Both the position numbers and the translations under genes were made by a program. The notes below the pieces were generated by a model that searched no databases, was not told the DNA's origin, and was given only the letters and a program-made list of their open reading frames with translations. From assembly GCF_001747095.1 (NCBI RefSeq), contig NZ_MDGP01000001.1, positions 1,533,001 to 1,597,000 of the forward strand: a stretch of 64,000 nucleotides of DNA. Direction: 5' to 3'. Positions within the stretch are counted from its first letter, which is position 1, and each line of letters starts with the position of its first letter. This document shows positions 1-6,954 of the stretch, in pieces. This DNA comes from Roseivirga sp. 4D4. GTDB taxonomy: Bacteria > Bacteroidota > Bacteroidia > Cytophagales > Cyclobacteriaceae.

Positions 1-408
1 TCAAATGGTGGGACTATCCAGGACAGAACAATCTATGAAGACTGCTATATCTTCGCGGCTAACTTGTACAAGTCGGGCTACATTGCAGAAAGGGACTATC
101 AAAACTATTTAGAGCTCTTCAAATCGATGATCAAGCATGTACAACCCCCTGACCTACTCATTTATTTGAAAGCCGATATTCCAAGATTGGTCGCCAACAT
201 TCAGAAAAGGGGGCGAGATTATGAAGAGTTGATAAGAATTGAATACCTAAAAAACCTCAATCAACATTACGAAGAATGGATTGGCAACTACAAATTGGGG
301 AAACTCTTGGTAATTGACGTGAATGATATGGACTTTGTCAAAAATGTAGAGGACGAAGCCTATATCCTTGAAAAAGTAGACTTGGAGGTAAATGGACTAT
401 TTTCTTGA
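1..408 (+). CDS. Deoxynucleoside kinase, 3' part (5' end outside window)
   Basis: The frame is open from the first base, so this is the C-terminal 135 residues of a longer protein. It belongs to the deoxyadenosine/deoxyguanosine kinase (dNK) family, which phosphorylates deoxynucleosides with ATP in the cytoplasmic salvage pathway. Visible motifs are DRTIYED near fragment residue 8, the nucleoside-binding segment of the family, followed by the AANLY stretch, and RGRDYE near residue 70, which fits the arginine-rich lid that closes over ATP. The P-loop lies upstream and cannot be seen. A TTG inside the frame at position 64 is not the true start, because the conserved motif precedes it. A strong hairpin terminator follows. 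Which base it prefers cannot be told from this part. Confidence 0.88.
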   Translation, partial: SNGGTIQDRTIYEDCYIFAANLYKSGYIAERDYQNYLELFKSMIKHVQPPDLLIYLKADIPRLVANIQKRGRDYEELIRIEYLKNLNQHYEEWIGNYKLGKLLVIDVNDMDFVKNVEDEAYILEKVDLEVNGLFS

Positions 409-494
409 CCTTCTTTTCGATCAAGAGTGAATTAATTTTACTACCTTACAAGAGTTATTTAACAACACTCTACTTTTTAATCAAAACTTTAACA

Positions 495-535
495 GTCCTG
501 TTCGTGATAATTATCGCAAACAGGACATTTTTTTT
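495..535 (+). terminator. Rho-independent terminator after the deoxynucleoside kinase
   Basis: Arms GTCCTGTT and AACAGGAC enclose a second near-perfect palindrome (GTGATAATTATCGC), giving one long stem, followed by a run of eight T on the + strand. It sits between two convergent genes. The minus side lacks a T run, so it mainly serves the + strand gene. Confidence 0.85.
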
Positions 536-543
536 GACCTTAG

Positions 544-1017
544 TTAGATTTCTTCTTCTCCCTTCTCAAGTATGTCCCAGGTATGGTCAGCAAGTAGTTT
601 GACTGTAGCGATATATTTTTCGAAAGGTTTGGATCTACCCCACTCCTTGGGACCTATTAGTGATAGTGTATCCGTTTGGTCCTTTTTCATGTAGAGGTGA
701 TACACCTTTCCGATCAAAGGTTGAAAAGCCATTTGAGCTTGATAGATTCGCTCAGACACGTCTACTCTATCTTTTATGGTTTTGGCTTGTTGTGCCAGTA
801 ACTGCATCTGATCATAGATCTGTTTCATATCCATGTCAGTCTGCTCATACATAGCAGATAGTGACCTCCCTTTGATCTTCCCTTTGTCTTCAGGCTTAAT
901 CATAGCAGCCCCAACAGTATGAGGAAACTCAATGGTCCCAGGATTTGGCGTAGTCATCTCCGCCATCTTATCCATATCAATCTGATCTACATCTATTTTC
1001 TTACCCGGTTTGCTCAC
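544..1017 (-). CDS. DUF2452 family protein
   Basis: A 157-residue soluble protein with no signal peptide or membrane segment. The sequence matches my memory of the DUF2452 family, which is widespread in Bacteroidota and of unknown function. It has a middle helical part rich in M and Q (residues about 55-85) that could form a coiled coil, and a conserved-looking stretch ending KEWGRSKPFEKYIATVKLLAD. The start used is GTG; an in-frame stop lies six codons upstream and no ATG intervenes. The small membrane-protein gene just upstream on the same strand ends 32 bases away, so both may be cotranscribed. Function is not known and I do not assign one. Confidence 0.8.
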   Translation of the reverse strand: MSKPGKKIDVDQIDMDKMAEMTTPNPGTIEFPHTVGAAMIKPEDKGKIKGRSLSAMYEQTDMDMKQIYDQMQLLAQQAKTIKDRVDVSERIYQAQMAFQPLIGKVYHLYMKKDQTDTLSLIGPKEWGRSKPFEKYIATVKLLADHTWDILEKGEEEI

Positions 1018-1049
1018 TAGTTTTTTATTTTGTTAAAGCAGTTCCAGTA

Positions 1050-1229
1050 CTACTTTGTTTCGGTATTAAGGGAATCTTTTACCTCTTTTTCTGACGGAGC
1101 GATTGACTCCTTCAAATACTTCTTCGACCCTGGGAAGGACGTCTTGGTGGAAATATCATAACCAACAATAATTGTCGCTATAAAAAACAGAATGGCCACC
1201 GCCACAAAAATCTTCTTTTTACGTTTCAT
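1050..1229 (-). CDS. Small single-pass membrane protein
   Basis: A 59-residue protein starting MKRKKKIF, with one hydrophobic helix at about residues 7-24, then a polar tail rich in K, E and S. The positive N-terminus suggests an inside-N, outside-C topology, or an uncleaved anchor. The frame stays open much further upstream, but that extension overlaps the divergent dinB gene, so the ATG at the lysine-rich segment is the better start. It leaves 60 bases to dinB. It may form a small operon with the downstream DUF2452 gene. No homologue is recognised, and a short hydrophobic ORF can arise by chance. Confidence 0.55.
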   Translation of the reverse strand: MKRKKKIFVAVAILFFIATIIVGYDISTKTSFPGSKKYLKESIAPSEKEVKDSLNTETK

Positions 1230-1289
1230 ACCTTCGAATACAAACTTCTGTATTTCCCTACTAAATTCGGTATCGTATCTTAAAAACCC

Positions 1290-2381
1290 TTGGAAAGTCA
1301 CCGCAAAATAATTCATATCGATATGGATGCATTCTATGCCTCCGTAGAGCAGCATGACAATCCTGAACTCAGAGGAAAGCCAGTGGCAGTTGGTGGCAGC
1401 AAAGAGCGAGGCGTTGTTGCGGCAGCGAGCTATGAGGCAAGGAAATTTGGTGTCAGGTCTGCTATGCCATCTGTTACAGCTTATCAGAAGTGCCCTCAAA
1501 TTGTGTTTGTCAAGCCACGCTTCGATCGGTATAAAGAAGTTTCCAATCAGATTCACGAAGTATTTCATGATTATACGGATCTGATTGAGCCTCTATCTCT
1601 TGATGAAGCATATTTGGATGTTACCCAAAACAAGAAAGGAATCCCCTCAGCAACCTTGATTGCAAAAGCCATCAGAGCTGACATTAAATCAAAGACCGGC
1701 CTTACCGCCTCTGCGGGCATATCCACCAATAAGTTTATCGCCAAAATAGCTAGCGACTATAACAAACCTGACGGCATCACCCTTGTAGGACCTGAAAAGA
1801 CCGATACTTTCCTGGAACAACTCTCCATTGAGAAGTTCTTTGGCGTTGGGAAGGTAACCGCTGAGAAGATGCGAAACTTGGGTATTAACAATGGAAAAGA
1901 CTTAAAGGCCTGGTCGAAAGAAGACCTCAAAGCAAACTTTGGAAAATCAGGAGGTTTCTATTACGAAATAGTAAGAGGTAATGATAATAGGCCTGTTAAC
2001 CCCAACAGAATCAGAAAATCTCTGGGTGCCGAAAATACATTTGACTACGACCTAATAGAATTGGTCGATATGAAGCTTGCCTTAGAACCGATTGCCGTCA
2101 CTGTGATGAAGCGATTGGAAAAGGCAAATACCTTTGGCAAAACATTAACGTTAAAAGTCAAATTCAAGGACTTTTCTCAAATCACGAGAAGCCAATCACT
2201 TACAGAAGAAATCCGTACACTGGATCAGATAGTGTCTATTTCCTTTAACCTTTTGGAGCAAATCAATTGGCAAGAATTTCCTGAAGGTGTTAGGTTGCTG
2301 GGAATAACTTGCTCAAATTTCGAGAACAAGGAAATAGAACCACTTTTAAAGGAAGGTCATCAATTGACTTTGGATTTTTAG
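1290..2381 (+). CDS. dinB: DNA polymerase IV (Y-family translesion polymerase)
   Basis: A 363-residue Y-family polymerase that copies past damaged bases. The N-terminal catalytic motif HIDMDAFYASVE holds the first metal-binding aspartate (D11), and SLDEAYLDV at about 103-111 holds the D105/E106 pair. The middle part carries the helix-hairpin-helix thumb (GVGKVTAEKM near 180), followed by the little-finger domain. The last residues, HQLTLDF, fit the beta-clamp binding motif of Pol IV. The start is TTG: the family begins only a few residues before RKIIHIDMDAF, and no ATG lies upstream in frame before that point. It is divergent from the small membrane gene. No SOS-box is recognised in the 60-base gap. 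Confidence 0.95.
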   Translation: MESHRKIIHIDMDAFYASVEQHDNPELRGKPVAVGGSKERGVVAAASYEARKFGVRSAMPSVTAYQKCPQIVFVKPRFDRYKEVSNQIHEVFHDYTDLIEPLSLDEAYLDVTQNKKGIPSATLIAKAIRADIKSKTGLTASAGISTNKFIAKIASDYNKPDGITLVGPEKTDTFLEQLSIEKFFGVGKVTAEKMRNLGINNGKDLKAWSKEDLKANFGKSGGFYYEIVRGNDNRPVNPNRIRKSLGAENTFDYDLIELVDMKLALEPIAVTVMKRLEKANTFGKTLTLKVKFKDFSQITRSQSLTEEIRTLDQIVSISFNLLEQINWQEFPEGVRLLGITCSNFENKEIEPLLKEGHQLTLDF

Positions 2382-2412
2382 AATTATCTTAGACTATTAT
2401 TAATACAGACAA

Positions 2413-2874
2413 ATGGCGAAAGTAGTAATTGGAAGTCATGCAGAATTTGAGGAATACATTGGGCAAGAACTCGGTGTTTCGGAATATCTCAAGATTGATC
2501 AGGAACGAATCAATGCTTTTGCAGAAGCCACTATTGACCATCAATGGATACATACCAACCCTGAGAGGGCAGCTGAAAGTGCTTTCGGAACAACCATAGC
2601 TCACGGTTACCTGACCGTTTCTCTTCTACCCTATTTATGGGAACAAATAGCCGAGATTAACAACATCAAAATGATGATTAATTACGGTATTGAAAAGTTG
2701 AAGTTTAACCAGCCTGTCAAAGTAAATGACGAAGTAAGGCTAAAGGTAAAACTCACTTCACTGGCAGATTTGAGAGGAATAACCAAATGTCAATTGAATG
2801 TGAAGTTAGAAATTAAAGACAATCCGAAACCTGCATTTTCAGGAGAGTTTATCTTCTTATACCACTTCAAGTAG
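2413..2874 (+). CDS. MaoC-like (R)-specific enoyl-CoA hydratase
   Basis: A 153-residue single-hotdog MaoC-family protein. The hydratase motif FAEATIDHQWIH contains the catalytic pair D42 and H47 with the spacing known from PhaJ-type enzymes, and AHGYLTVSL follows about 20 residues later as the usual substrate-binding part. Family members add water to trans-2-enoyl-CoA to give (R)-3-hydroxyacyl-CoA, in beta-oxidation side pathways or polyester synthesis. The true substrate is not visible here. It follows dinB by 31 bases on the same strand but no functional tie is apparent. The convergent DUF4442 gene ends six bases downstream. Confidence 0.88.
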   Translation: MAKVVIGSHAEFEEYIGQELGVSEYLKIDQERINAFAEATIDHQWIHTNPERAAESAFGTTIAHGYLTVSLLPYLWEQIAEINNIKMMINYGIEKLKFNQPVKVNDEVRLKVKLTSLADLRGITKCQLNVKLEIKDNPKPAFSGEFIFLYHFK

Positions 2875-2880
2875 AGCTCA

Positions 2881-3330
2881 CTACTTCTTTCTCACGTAAA
2901 CCGTTTTTTCAAGCTCGCAGATGATCTCACCCTCTTCATTAGTAATGGTGAGTGGCAGTACATAGTCTTTCTTGCCCAGTTCGGCCACATCAGTTTTAAT
3001 TTGATCGACAAATTCTGATGTGATTTCAAATACGCAGGTGACCTTCCCTGTACCCGGCTTCTTGAACTTAATACTAGAAGCCTTGTCCCAAACAATATAA
3101 TCACGCCCCAGGTTCTGAACCAAAAGCAACATATAGAACGGGTCTGACATGGACATAAGTGAACCTCCAAAATGAGTTCCTACCAGGTTTTTATTCCACC
3201 ATCGGAGCTTCATTTCAATCTCAGCCCGTAAAAAATCTGCGCTGATATGCTTTACGCGAATACCTGCACCAAGGTAAGGCGGATAAAAGTTCATCAACTT
3301 GATTTTCTGTCGCCTGGATAGTCTAAACAT
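2881..3330 (-). CDS. DUF4442 hotdog-fold protein (thioesterase-like)
   Basis: A 149-residue protein of the DUF4442 group within the hotdog superfamily, related to PaaI-type acyl-CoA thioesterases. The part GTHFGGSLMSMSDP (about residues 52-65) matches the helix segment where PaaI-like enzymes carry their active site. The acidic residue near its end could be catalytic, but this is inference. It is divergent from the cyclophilin gene, only 42 bases away. A cytoplasmic thioester hydrolase acting on some acyl-CoA is the likely role; no substrate can be named. Confidence 0.75.
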   Translation of the reverse strand: MFRLSRRQKIKLMNFYPPYLGAGIRVKHISADFLRAEIEMKLRWWNKNLVGTHFGGSLMSMSDPFYMLLLVQNLGRDYIVWDKASSIKFKKPGTGKVTCVFEITSEFVDQIKTDVAELGKKDYVLPLTITNEEGEIICELEKTVYVRKK

Positions 3331-3344
3331 TCTGTTGAAAAGGT

Positions 3345-3352
3345 TACTTTTG
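3345..3352 (+). promoter_or_regulatory. Bacteroidota-type -7 box (TAnnTTTG) for the cyclophilin gene
   Basis: TACTTTTG matches the Bacteroidota primary-sigma -7 consensus and lies 20 bases before the ATG, inside the short divergent gap. No clear -33 TTG/TTTG box is present at the usual spacing, so the match rests on one element. Confidence 0.5.
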
Positions 3353-3372
3353 CGTCAAATAACGAAATAAAA

Positions 3373-3804
3373 ATGACAGCAGAAATCCATACTGAAAAAG
3401 GTTTGATGAAAGTGGAGTTTTACGAAAATGATGCTCCCAATACCGTTAAAAACTTTGTTGATCTATCGAAAAAAGGGTTCTACGATGGGCTTACTTTTCA
3501 CAGAGTACTTCCTGACTTTGTGATACAAGGTGGATGTCCTAATGGCATCGGTAACGGTGGACCAGGCTATTCTATCGACTGTGAATTAGATGGTGATAAT
3601 CAGTATCACGACAGAGGCGTGTTGTCGATGGCACATGCCGGCAGAAATACTGGAGGATCGCAGTTCTTCATCTGTCACAGCAGAACCAATACTGCTCACC
3701 TGGATCGTAACCACACCTGCTTCGGAAAAGTAACCGAAGGACTAGATGTGATTGATGACGTTCGACAAGGCGACAAAATCGAAAAGATTGTGATTATAGA
3801 CTAA
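3373..3804 (+). CDS. Cyclophilin-type peptidyl-prolyl cis-trans isomerase
   Basis: A 143-residue cyclophilin that isomerises proline peptide bonds and helps protein folding. It is the short prokaryotic type. The catalytic segment FHRVLPDFVIQGG holds R44, and GSQFFI at 95-100 gives the substrate-pocket Q97 and F98. The conserved tail FGKVTEGLDVID is present. There is no signal peptide, so it acts in the cytoplasm. It is monocistronic: its own -7 box lies upstream and a strong terminator follows. Confidence 0.95.
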   Translation: MTAEIHTEKGLMKVEFYENDAPNTVKNFVDLSKKGFYDGLTFHRVLPDFVIQGGCPNGIGNGGPGYSIDCELDGDNQYHDRGVLSMAHAGRNTGGSQFFICHSRTNTAHLDRNHTCFGKVTEGLDVIDDVRQGDKIEKIVIID

Positions 3805-3824
3805 ATAAAAGTCACATCAACATT

Positions 3825-3852
3825 AGCCCAAAGTTTATCTTTGGGCTTTTTT
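3825..3852 (+). terminator. Terminator of the cyclophilin gene
   Basis: Perfect 9-bp stem AGCCCAAAG / CTTTGGGCT with a TTTAT loop and six T. It overlaps the last codons of the convergent formimidoylglutamase gene, whose C-terminus is thus encoded within the hairpin. Confidence 0.9.
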
Positions 3853-4866
3853 GTTTACAGCCTTCACAAAATCGGTCACCAAATATGCCAGGGACTTACC
3901 CACCATTTTAGATTCGAGGTCATTTTGAGGCGCTGCTTCAGGTAAATGTAAATAGGCAACATCAAGGGCTTCAGCACTTCTTCGGACAAACTGCCTGGCT
4001 TGCTCCAGTGAAAACCCTGTGGGCGAGATAGCACTACTGGGCATCATGCGGATAGCATCCATGTCTAGTTCTATTCCACAAGGCACCTGATCATCATAAA
4101 CGAATGCCAAGGCTTTTGCCAAATCCTGATCTAGATAATCGATGTCTTCTAAGAAATGACATCCCACACTTTCAGCTGTATCCAAGGCCTTAAGCATGTT
4201 TTCTCCATTGTACGATTGATGAAGCCCAAAAGCGAAGTACTTATCTAAGAAGCCATCATTTTTAGCATATGAAAATCCATTTCCACTATGCCTCCCTTCC
4301 ATGGCCCTATAATCGGCATGCGCATCTAAATTGATACAATGCACTCCATTTCTTAGACCGAGCCCTTCAGTTACTCCTTTTAGGATTGGATAGGCATTAT
4401 TATGTCCACCGCCAATCACAATCGGTGTAAGCCCAGCATCGACAATCGATTGAATAACCGGTGAAACAAGTGCATCCAAGTGCTGACACAACACGTGCAT
4501 CTTCTGCATAAAATAGTCTGAGCCCAAATCAACATTCATAGCCTGCTCTTGAAGCTCACGAACATCGATTTCCCCCAATACTAAAAACTCATTCCCTGAA
4601 AGAAACCTGTTGCTCTGAACATTTAAGAAAGTGGCCAAGAAAGCGCTCCAGGCATTTTGGGCACCGGGCTTACCATGATTCCCCAAAACTCCAATGCATT
4701 CGGGTATACCTAGTAGACAAAACTTAGCTCCATTTTTACGAAAAGCCTCAAGTGATGCAAGATTATCGGAACTCAGCATTTGCATCCGTTCGCCAATCTT
4801 AACCTCACCCTTTCTGGTACTGATGAGTCTTTGGACTTGCTGTATGGTTAACCGATTAATTGACAT
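3835..4866 (-). CDS. Arginase-family hydrolase, probable formimidoylglutamase
   Basis: A 343-residue ureohydrolase-superfamily protein. Manganese ligands are visible in order: GGGH (H155), DAHAD (D181, H183, D185) and ELDMDA (D268, D270). The overall sequence, with the long N-terminal part before the first metal motif, resembles the Bacteroidota formimidoylglutamase/arginase-like group, which cleaves N-formimidoyl-glutamate in histidine breakdown. No other hut gene is nearby, so the substrate is uncertain; arginase or agmatinase activity cannot be excluded. An ATG (MSINRL) is chosen over a TTG three codons upstream. The gene end overlaps the cyclophilin terminator hairpin. Confidence 0.82.
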   Translation of the reverse strand: MSINRLTIQQVQRLISTRKGEVKIGERMQMLSSDNLASLEAFRKNGAKFCLLGIPECIGVLGNHGKPGAQNAWSAFLATFLNVQSNRFLSGNEFLVLGEIDVRELQEQAMNVDLGSDYFMQKMHVLCQHLDALVSPVIQSIVDAGLTPIVIGGGHNNAYPILKGVTEGLGLRNGVHCINLDAHADYRAMEGRHSGNGFSYAKNDGFLDKYFAFGLHQSYNGENMLKALDTAESVGCHFLEDIDYLDQDLAKALAFVYDDQVPCGIELDMDAIRMMPSSAISPTGFSLEQARQFVRRSAEALDVAYLHLPEAAPQNDLESKMVGKSLAYLVTDFVKAVNKKAQR

Positions 4867-4970
4867 GTCGTTCAAATTAGCAAAAAGAGATTACTCCTTC
4901 CATCGATGCACTTTTTTAAACTTCCAATAATTGATATCTTCACCCGCTAGTGCCCAATCAATCATAATAG

Positions 4971-6332
4971 ATGGAATATATACCCGAGCCGGTAAAGATT
5001 TTCGTGGTCGAAGATGACCCTGTATACATGAAACTAGTCCAGTATGTAGCAGAGCTGAATCCTGACCATGTTGTAAGAACCTTTACCAATGGCAAAGACT
5101 GCATTGACCATTTGCATGAGAATCCCGCACTCGTCACCTTAGATTACTCTTTACCTGATACCACGGGAGAAGAAGTGCTCAAAGCCATAAAAGCTTATAA
5201 TCCTGAGATTCCTGTCATCGTAGTTTCATCACAAGAAAGCATTAATACCGCGGTAGAACTCCTAAAGCATGGTGCCTACGATTACATTACAAAGGATAAT
5301 GAGACGCGCGAAAGACTTCTTAATTCTATCAACAATGCCAAAAAGCATGATGCACTGACGAAAGAGGTAAGTCACTTGAGAGAGGAAGTCGGACAAAAAT
5401 ATGAGTTTGACAACAGCATCATTGGAGAAAGTCCAGCGATACAGAAAATCTTCAAACTACTGACCAAAGCCGTCAAGACTAATATCACTGTTTCGATTAC
5501 TGGAGAAACGGGTACTGGAAAAGAAGTGGTCGCCAAGGCCATTCACTATAACTCGGAGCGAAAAGACAAGCCTTTTATAGCGGTCAACATCGCAAGTATT
5601 CCGGAAAACCTCATCGAAAGCGAACTCTTCGGACATGAAAAAGGTGCTTTTACAGGAGCACTGGCTAGAAGGAAAGGGAAGTTTGAAGAGGCCCATACTG
5701 GCACTATTTTCCTTGATGAAATTGGTGAAATGGACATTAACCTGCAAGCCAAACTCCTGAGAGCACTACAAGAGCGAGAGGTAACTAGGATCGGAGGAAA
5801 CGAAGTAGTTAAGTTTGAAACTCGGGTGATCGTAGCTACTCATAGAAATCTGGCTGAAGAAGTCAAAGCTGGAAATTTCCGTGAAGACCTGTACTATCGT
5901 TTATTAGGAATTCCAATTGAACTCCCCCCACTCCGCGATCGTGGAAAAGACATTTTACTCATTGCCACCCATTTTCTGAACGCCTTTACTAAGGAGAATA
6001 AAATGGGTAAAGTCAAAATGAGCAAGGAGGCGCAGACAAAGCTGATGAATTACCCATTTCCTGGAAATGTTAGAGAATTGAAATCGATCATTGAACTGGC
6101 AGCCGTAATGTGCGATGATAACGTAATCGAAGAGGCAGACATTACTTTCAATACGCTTCAGAAGGAAGGCCAATTCTTATTTGAAGAAATGACTTTGCGC
6201 GATTACACTTTTAAGATCATCAAGCACTTCCTGGACAAGTATGATAATAATGTGCTTCTGGTAGCTGAAAAACTAGATATCGGTAAGTCAAGCATTTATC
6301 GCTACTTGAAAGAAATGGAGGGCGAAGATTAG
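4971..6332 (+). CDS. NtrC-family sigma-54-dependent response regulator
   Basis: A 453-residue three-domain activator. An N-terminal receiver (residues 8-125) has the phospho-acceptor D58 in TLDYSLPD and acidic residues E14, D15, D16. The AAA+ domain (about 147-380) has Walker A GETGTGKE (178-185), the sigma-54 contact loop GAFTGA (225-230) and Walker B GTIFLDEIGE. A Fis-type helix-turn-helix lies at about 425-450 (LLVAEKLDIGKSSIYRYL). Such proteins use ATP hydrolysis to open sigma-54 promoters after phosphorylation. No partner kinase is adjacent. The gene overlaps the convergent receiver gene by four bases at the stop codons. Sigma-54-like promoters elsewhere in the window are possible targets (inference). 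Confidence 0.95.
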   Translation: MEYIPEPVKIFVVEDDPVYMKLVQYVAELNPDHVVRTFTNGKDCIDHLHENPALVTLDYSLPDTTGEEVLKAIKAYNPEIPVIVVSSQESINTAVELLKHGAYDYITKDNETRERLLNSINNAKKHDALTKEVSHLREEVGQKYEFDNSIIGESPAIQKIFKLLTKAVKTNITVSITGETGTGKEVVAKAIHYNSERKDKPFIAVNIASIPENLIESELFGHEKGAFTGALARRKGKFEEAHTGTIFLDEIGEMDINLQAKLLRALQEREVTRIGGNEVVKFETRVIVATHRNLAEEVKAGNFREDLYYRLLGIPIELPPLRDRGKDILLIATHFLNAFTKENKMGKVKMSKEAQTKLMNYPFPGNVRELKSIIELAAVMCDDNVIEEADITFNTLQKEGQFLFEEMTLRDYTFKIIKHFLDKYDNNVLLVAEKLDIGKSSIYRYLKEMEGED

Positions 6333-6709
6333 AACTTTACCAGCTGTCCTAAGCTCTCTTCCACACGCCAGAAGAGAGACTTAGGGTCAACCGGTTTAGT
6401 TAGAAATGCCTTTACCTCCAAATGACTGAATTGGGTGTTAAGTGCATTTGGTGCTTCACTTGAGAGTACAATCACCGACATGTCGTAAAGTCTTGCGCTT
6501 TTTCTTATGGCAGTAACCAACTCTACTCCATTCATCTCTGGCATTTCATAATCAGTTATAATCACATCAGCACTATTCCCCTCATTCAACCACTTCAAGG
6601 CATCGCTTCCGTTACTCATACATACCACTTCGTAGTAGGGTGCCAAAAGAAATTCTAAAAGTCTTCTAGAGCTTTGTTCGTCATCTACTACTAACAGTTG
6701 CCTTTTCAT
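6329..6709 (-). CDS. Stand-alone response regulator receiver (CheY-like)
   Basis: A 126-residue single receiver domain with no output domain. D9, D10 and E11 form the acidic pocket, D53 in ITDYEMPEMNG is the phospho-acceptor, and K105 in LTKPVD is the conserved lysine. The open frame extends 18 codons upstream, but the ATG at MKRQLLVVDDE gives the standard receiver start. It probably acts through protein contacts, perhaps in a phosphorelay with the convergent NtrC-type regulator; this is suggested only by position. A weak sigma-54-like promoter lies just upstream on its strand. Confidence 0.9.
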   Translation of the reverse strand: MKRQLLVVDDEQSSRRLLEFLLAPYYEVVCMSNGSDALKWLNEGNSADVIITDYEMPEMNGVELVTAIRKSARLYDMSVIVLSSEAPNALNTQFSHLEVKAFLTKPVDPKSLFWRVEESLGQLVKF

Positions 6710-6732
6710 ATGCTGATGTTTGACACAACTAA

Positions 6733-6749
6733 TGCCGAAAGTGTACCAA
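6733..6749 (-). promoter_or_regulatory. Weak sigma-54-like -24/-12 promoter for the receiver gene
   Basis: On the minus strand TTGGTAC-N5-CGGCA gives GG and GC separated by exactly 10 bases, as sigma-54 requires. The -24 part is good; the -12 part (CGGC instead of TTGC) is poor. The predicted start lies about 13 bases before the ATG. Directly repeated TATCCCAAA boxes lie 84-113 bases further upstream, at enhancer distance. Confidence 0.3.
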
Positions 6750-6832
6750 AAACCGTTGTTCAAGTGATTTATGCGAATAGAGACCGCTAACGCAATTTAT
6801 TATGCATGCAGAGTATTTTTCATTAAGTAGTT

Positions 6833-6862
6833 TATCCCAAAATGATAATTATCTATCCCAAA
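6833..6862. promoter_or_regulatory. Direct TATCCCAAA repeats flanking a palindrome, possible operator
   Basis: Two copies of TATCCCAAA start 21 bases apart, about two helical turns, and flank the perfect palindrome GATAATTATC. They lie in the 245-base gap between the divergent receiver gene and the S9 peptidase gene, so they could serve either. Nothing here identifies the binding protein. Confidence 0.35.
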
Positions 6863-6925
6863 TAGGGAGAATCATTCCTGCCGACCATCCATAATATTTG
6901 GTATTACTTTACTCTGGTTTTTATT

Positions 6926-6933
6926 TATGTTTG
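6926..6933 (+). promoter_or_regulatory. -7 box (TAnnTTTG) for the S9 peptidase gene
   Basis: TATGTTTG matches the Bacteroidota -7 consensus 21 bases before the chosen ATG. A TTTG at 6897-6900 lies 25 bases upstream, slightly further than the usual 19-23. Confidence 0.45.
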
Positions 6934-6954
6934 AAAAAATCATTTAGAAAAGTT

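Noticed and set aside
1050..1568. 172-residue minus-strand frame overlapping dinB
   Set aside because: Its N-terminal two thirds lie antisense to the conserved polymerase N-terminus; only the last 59 residues make a credible small membrane protein.
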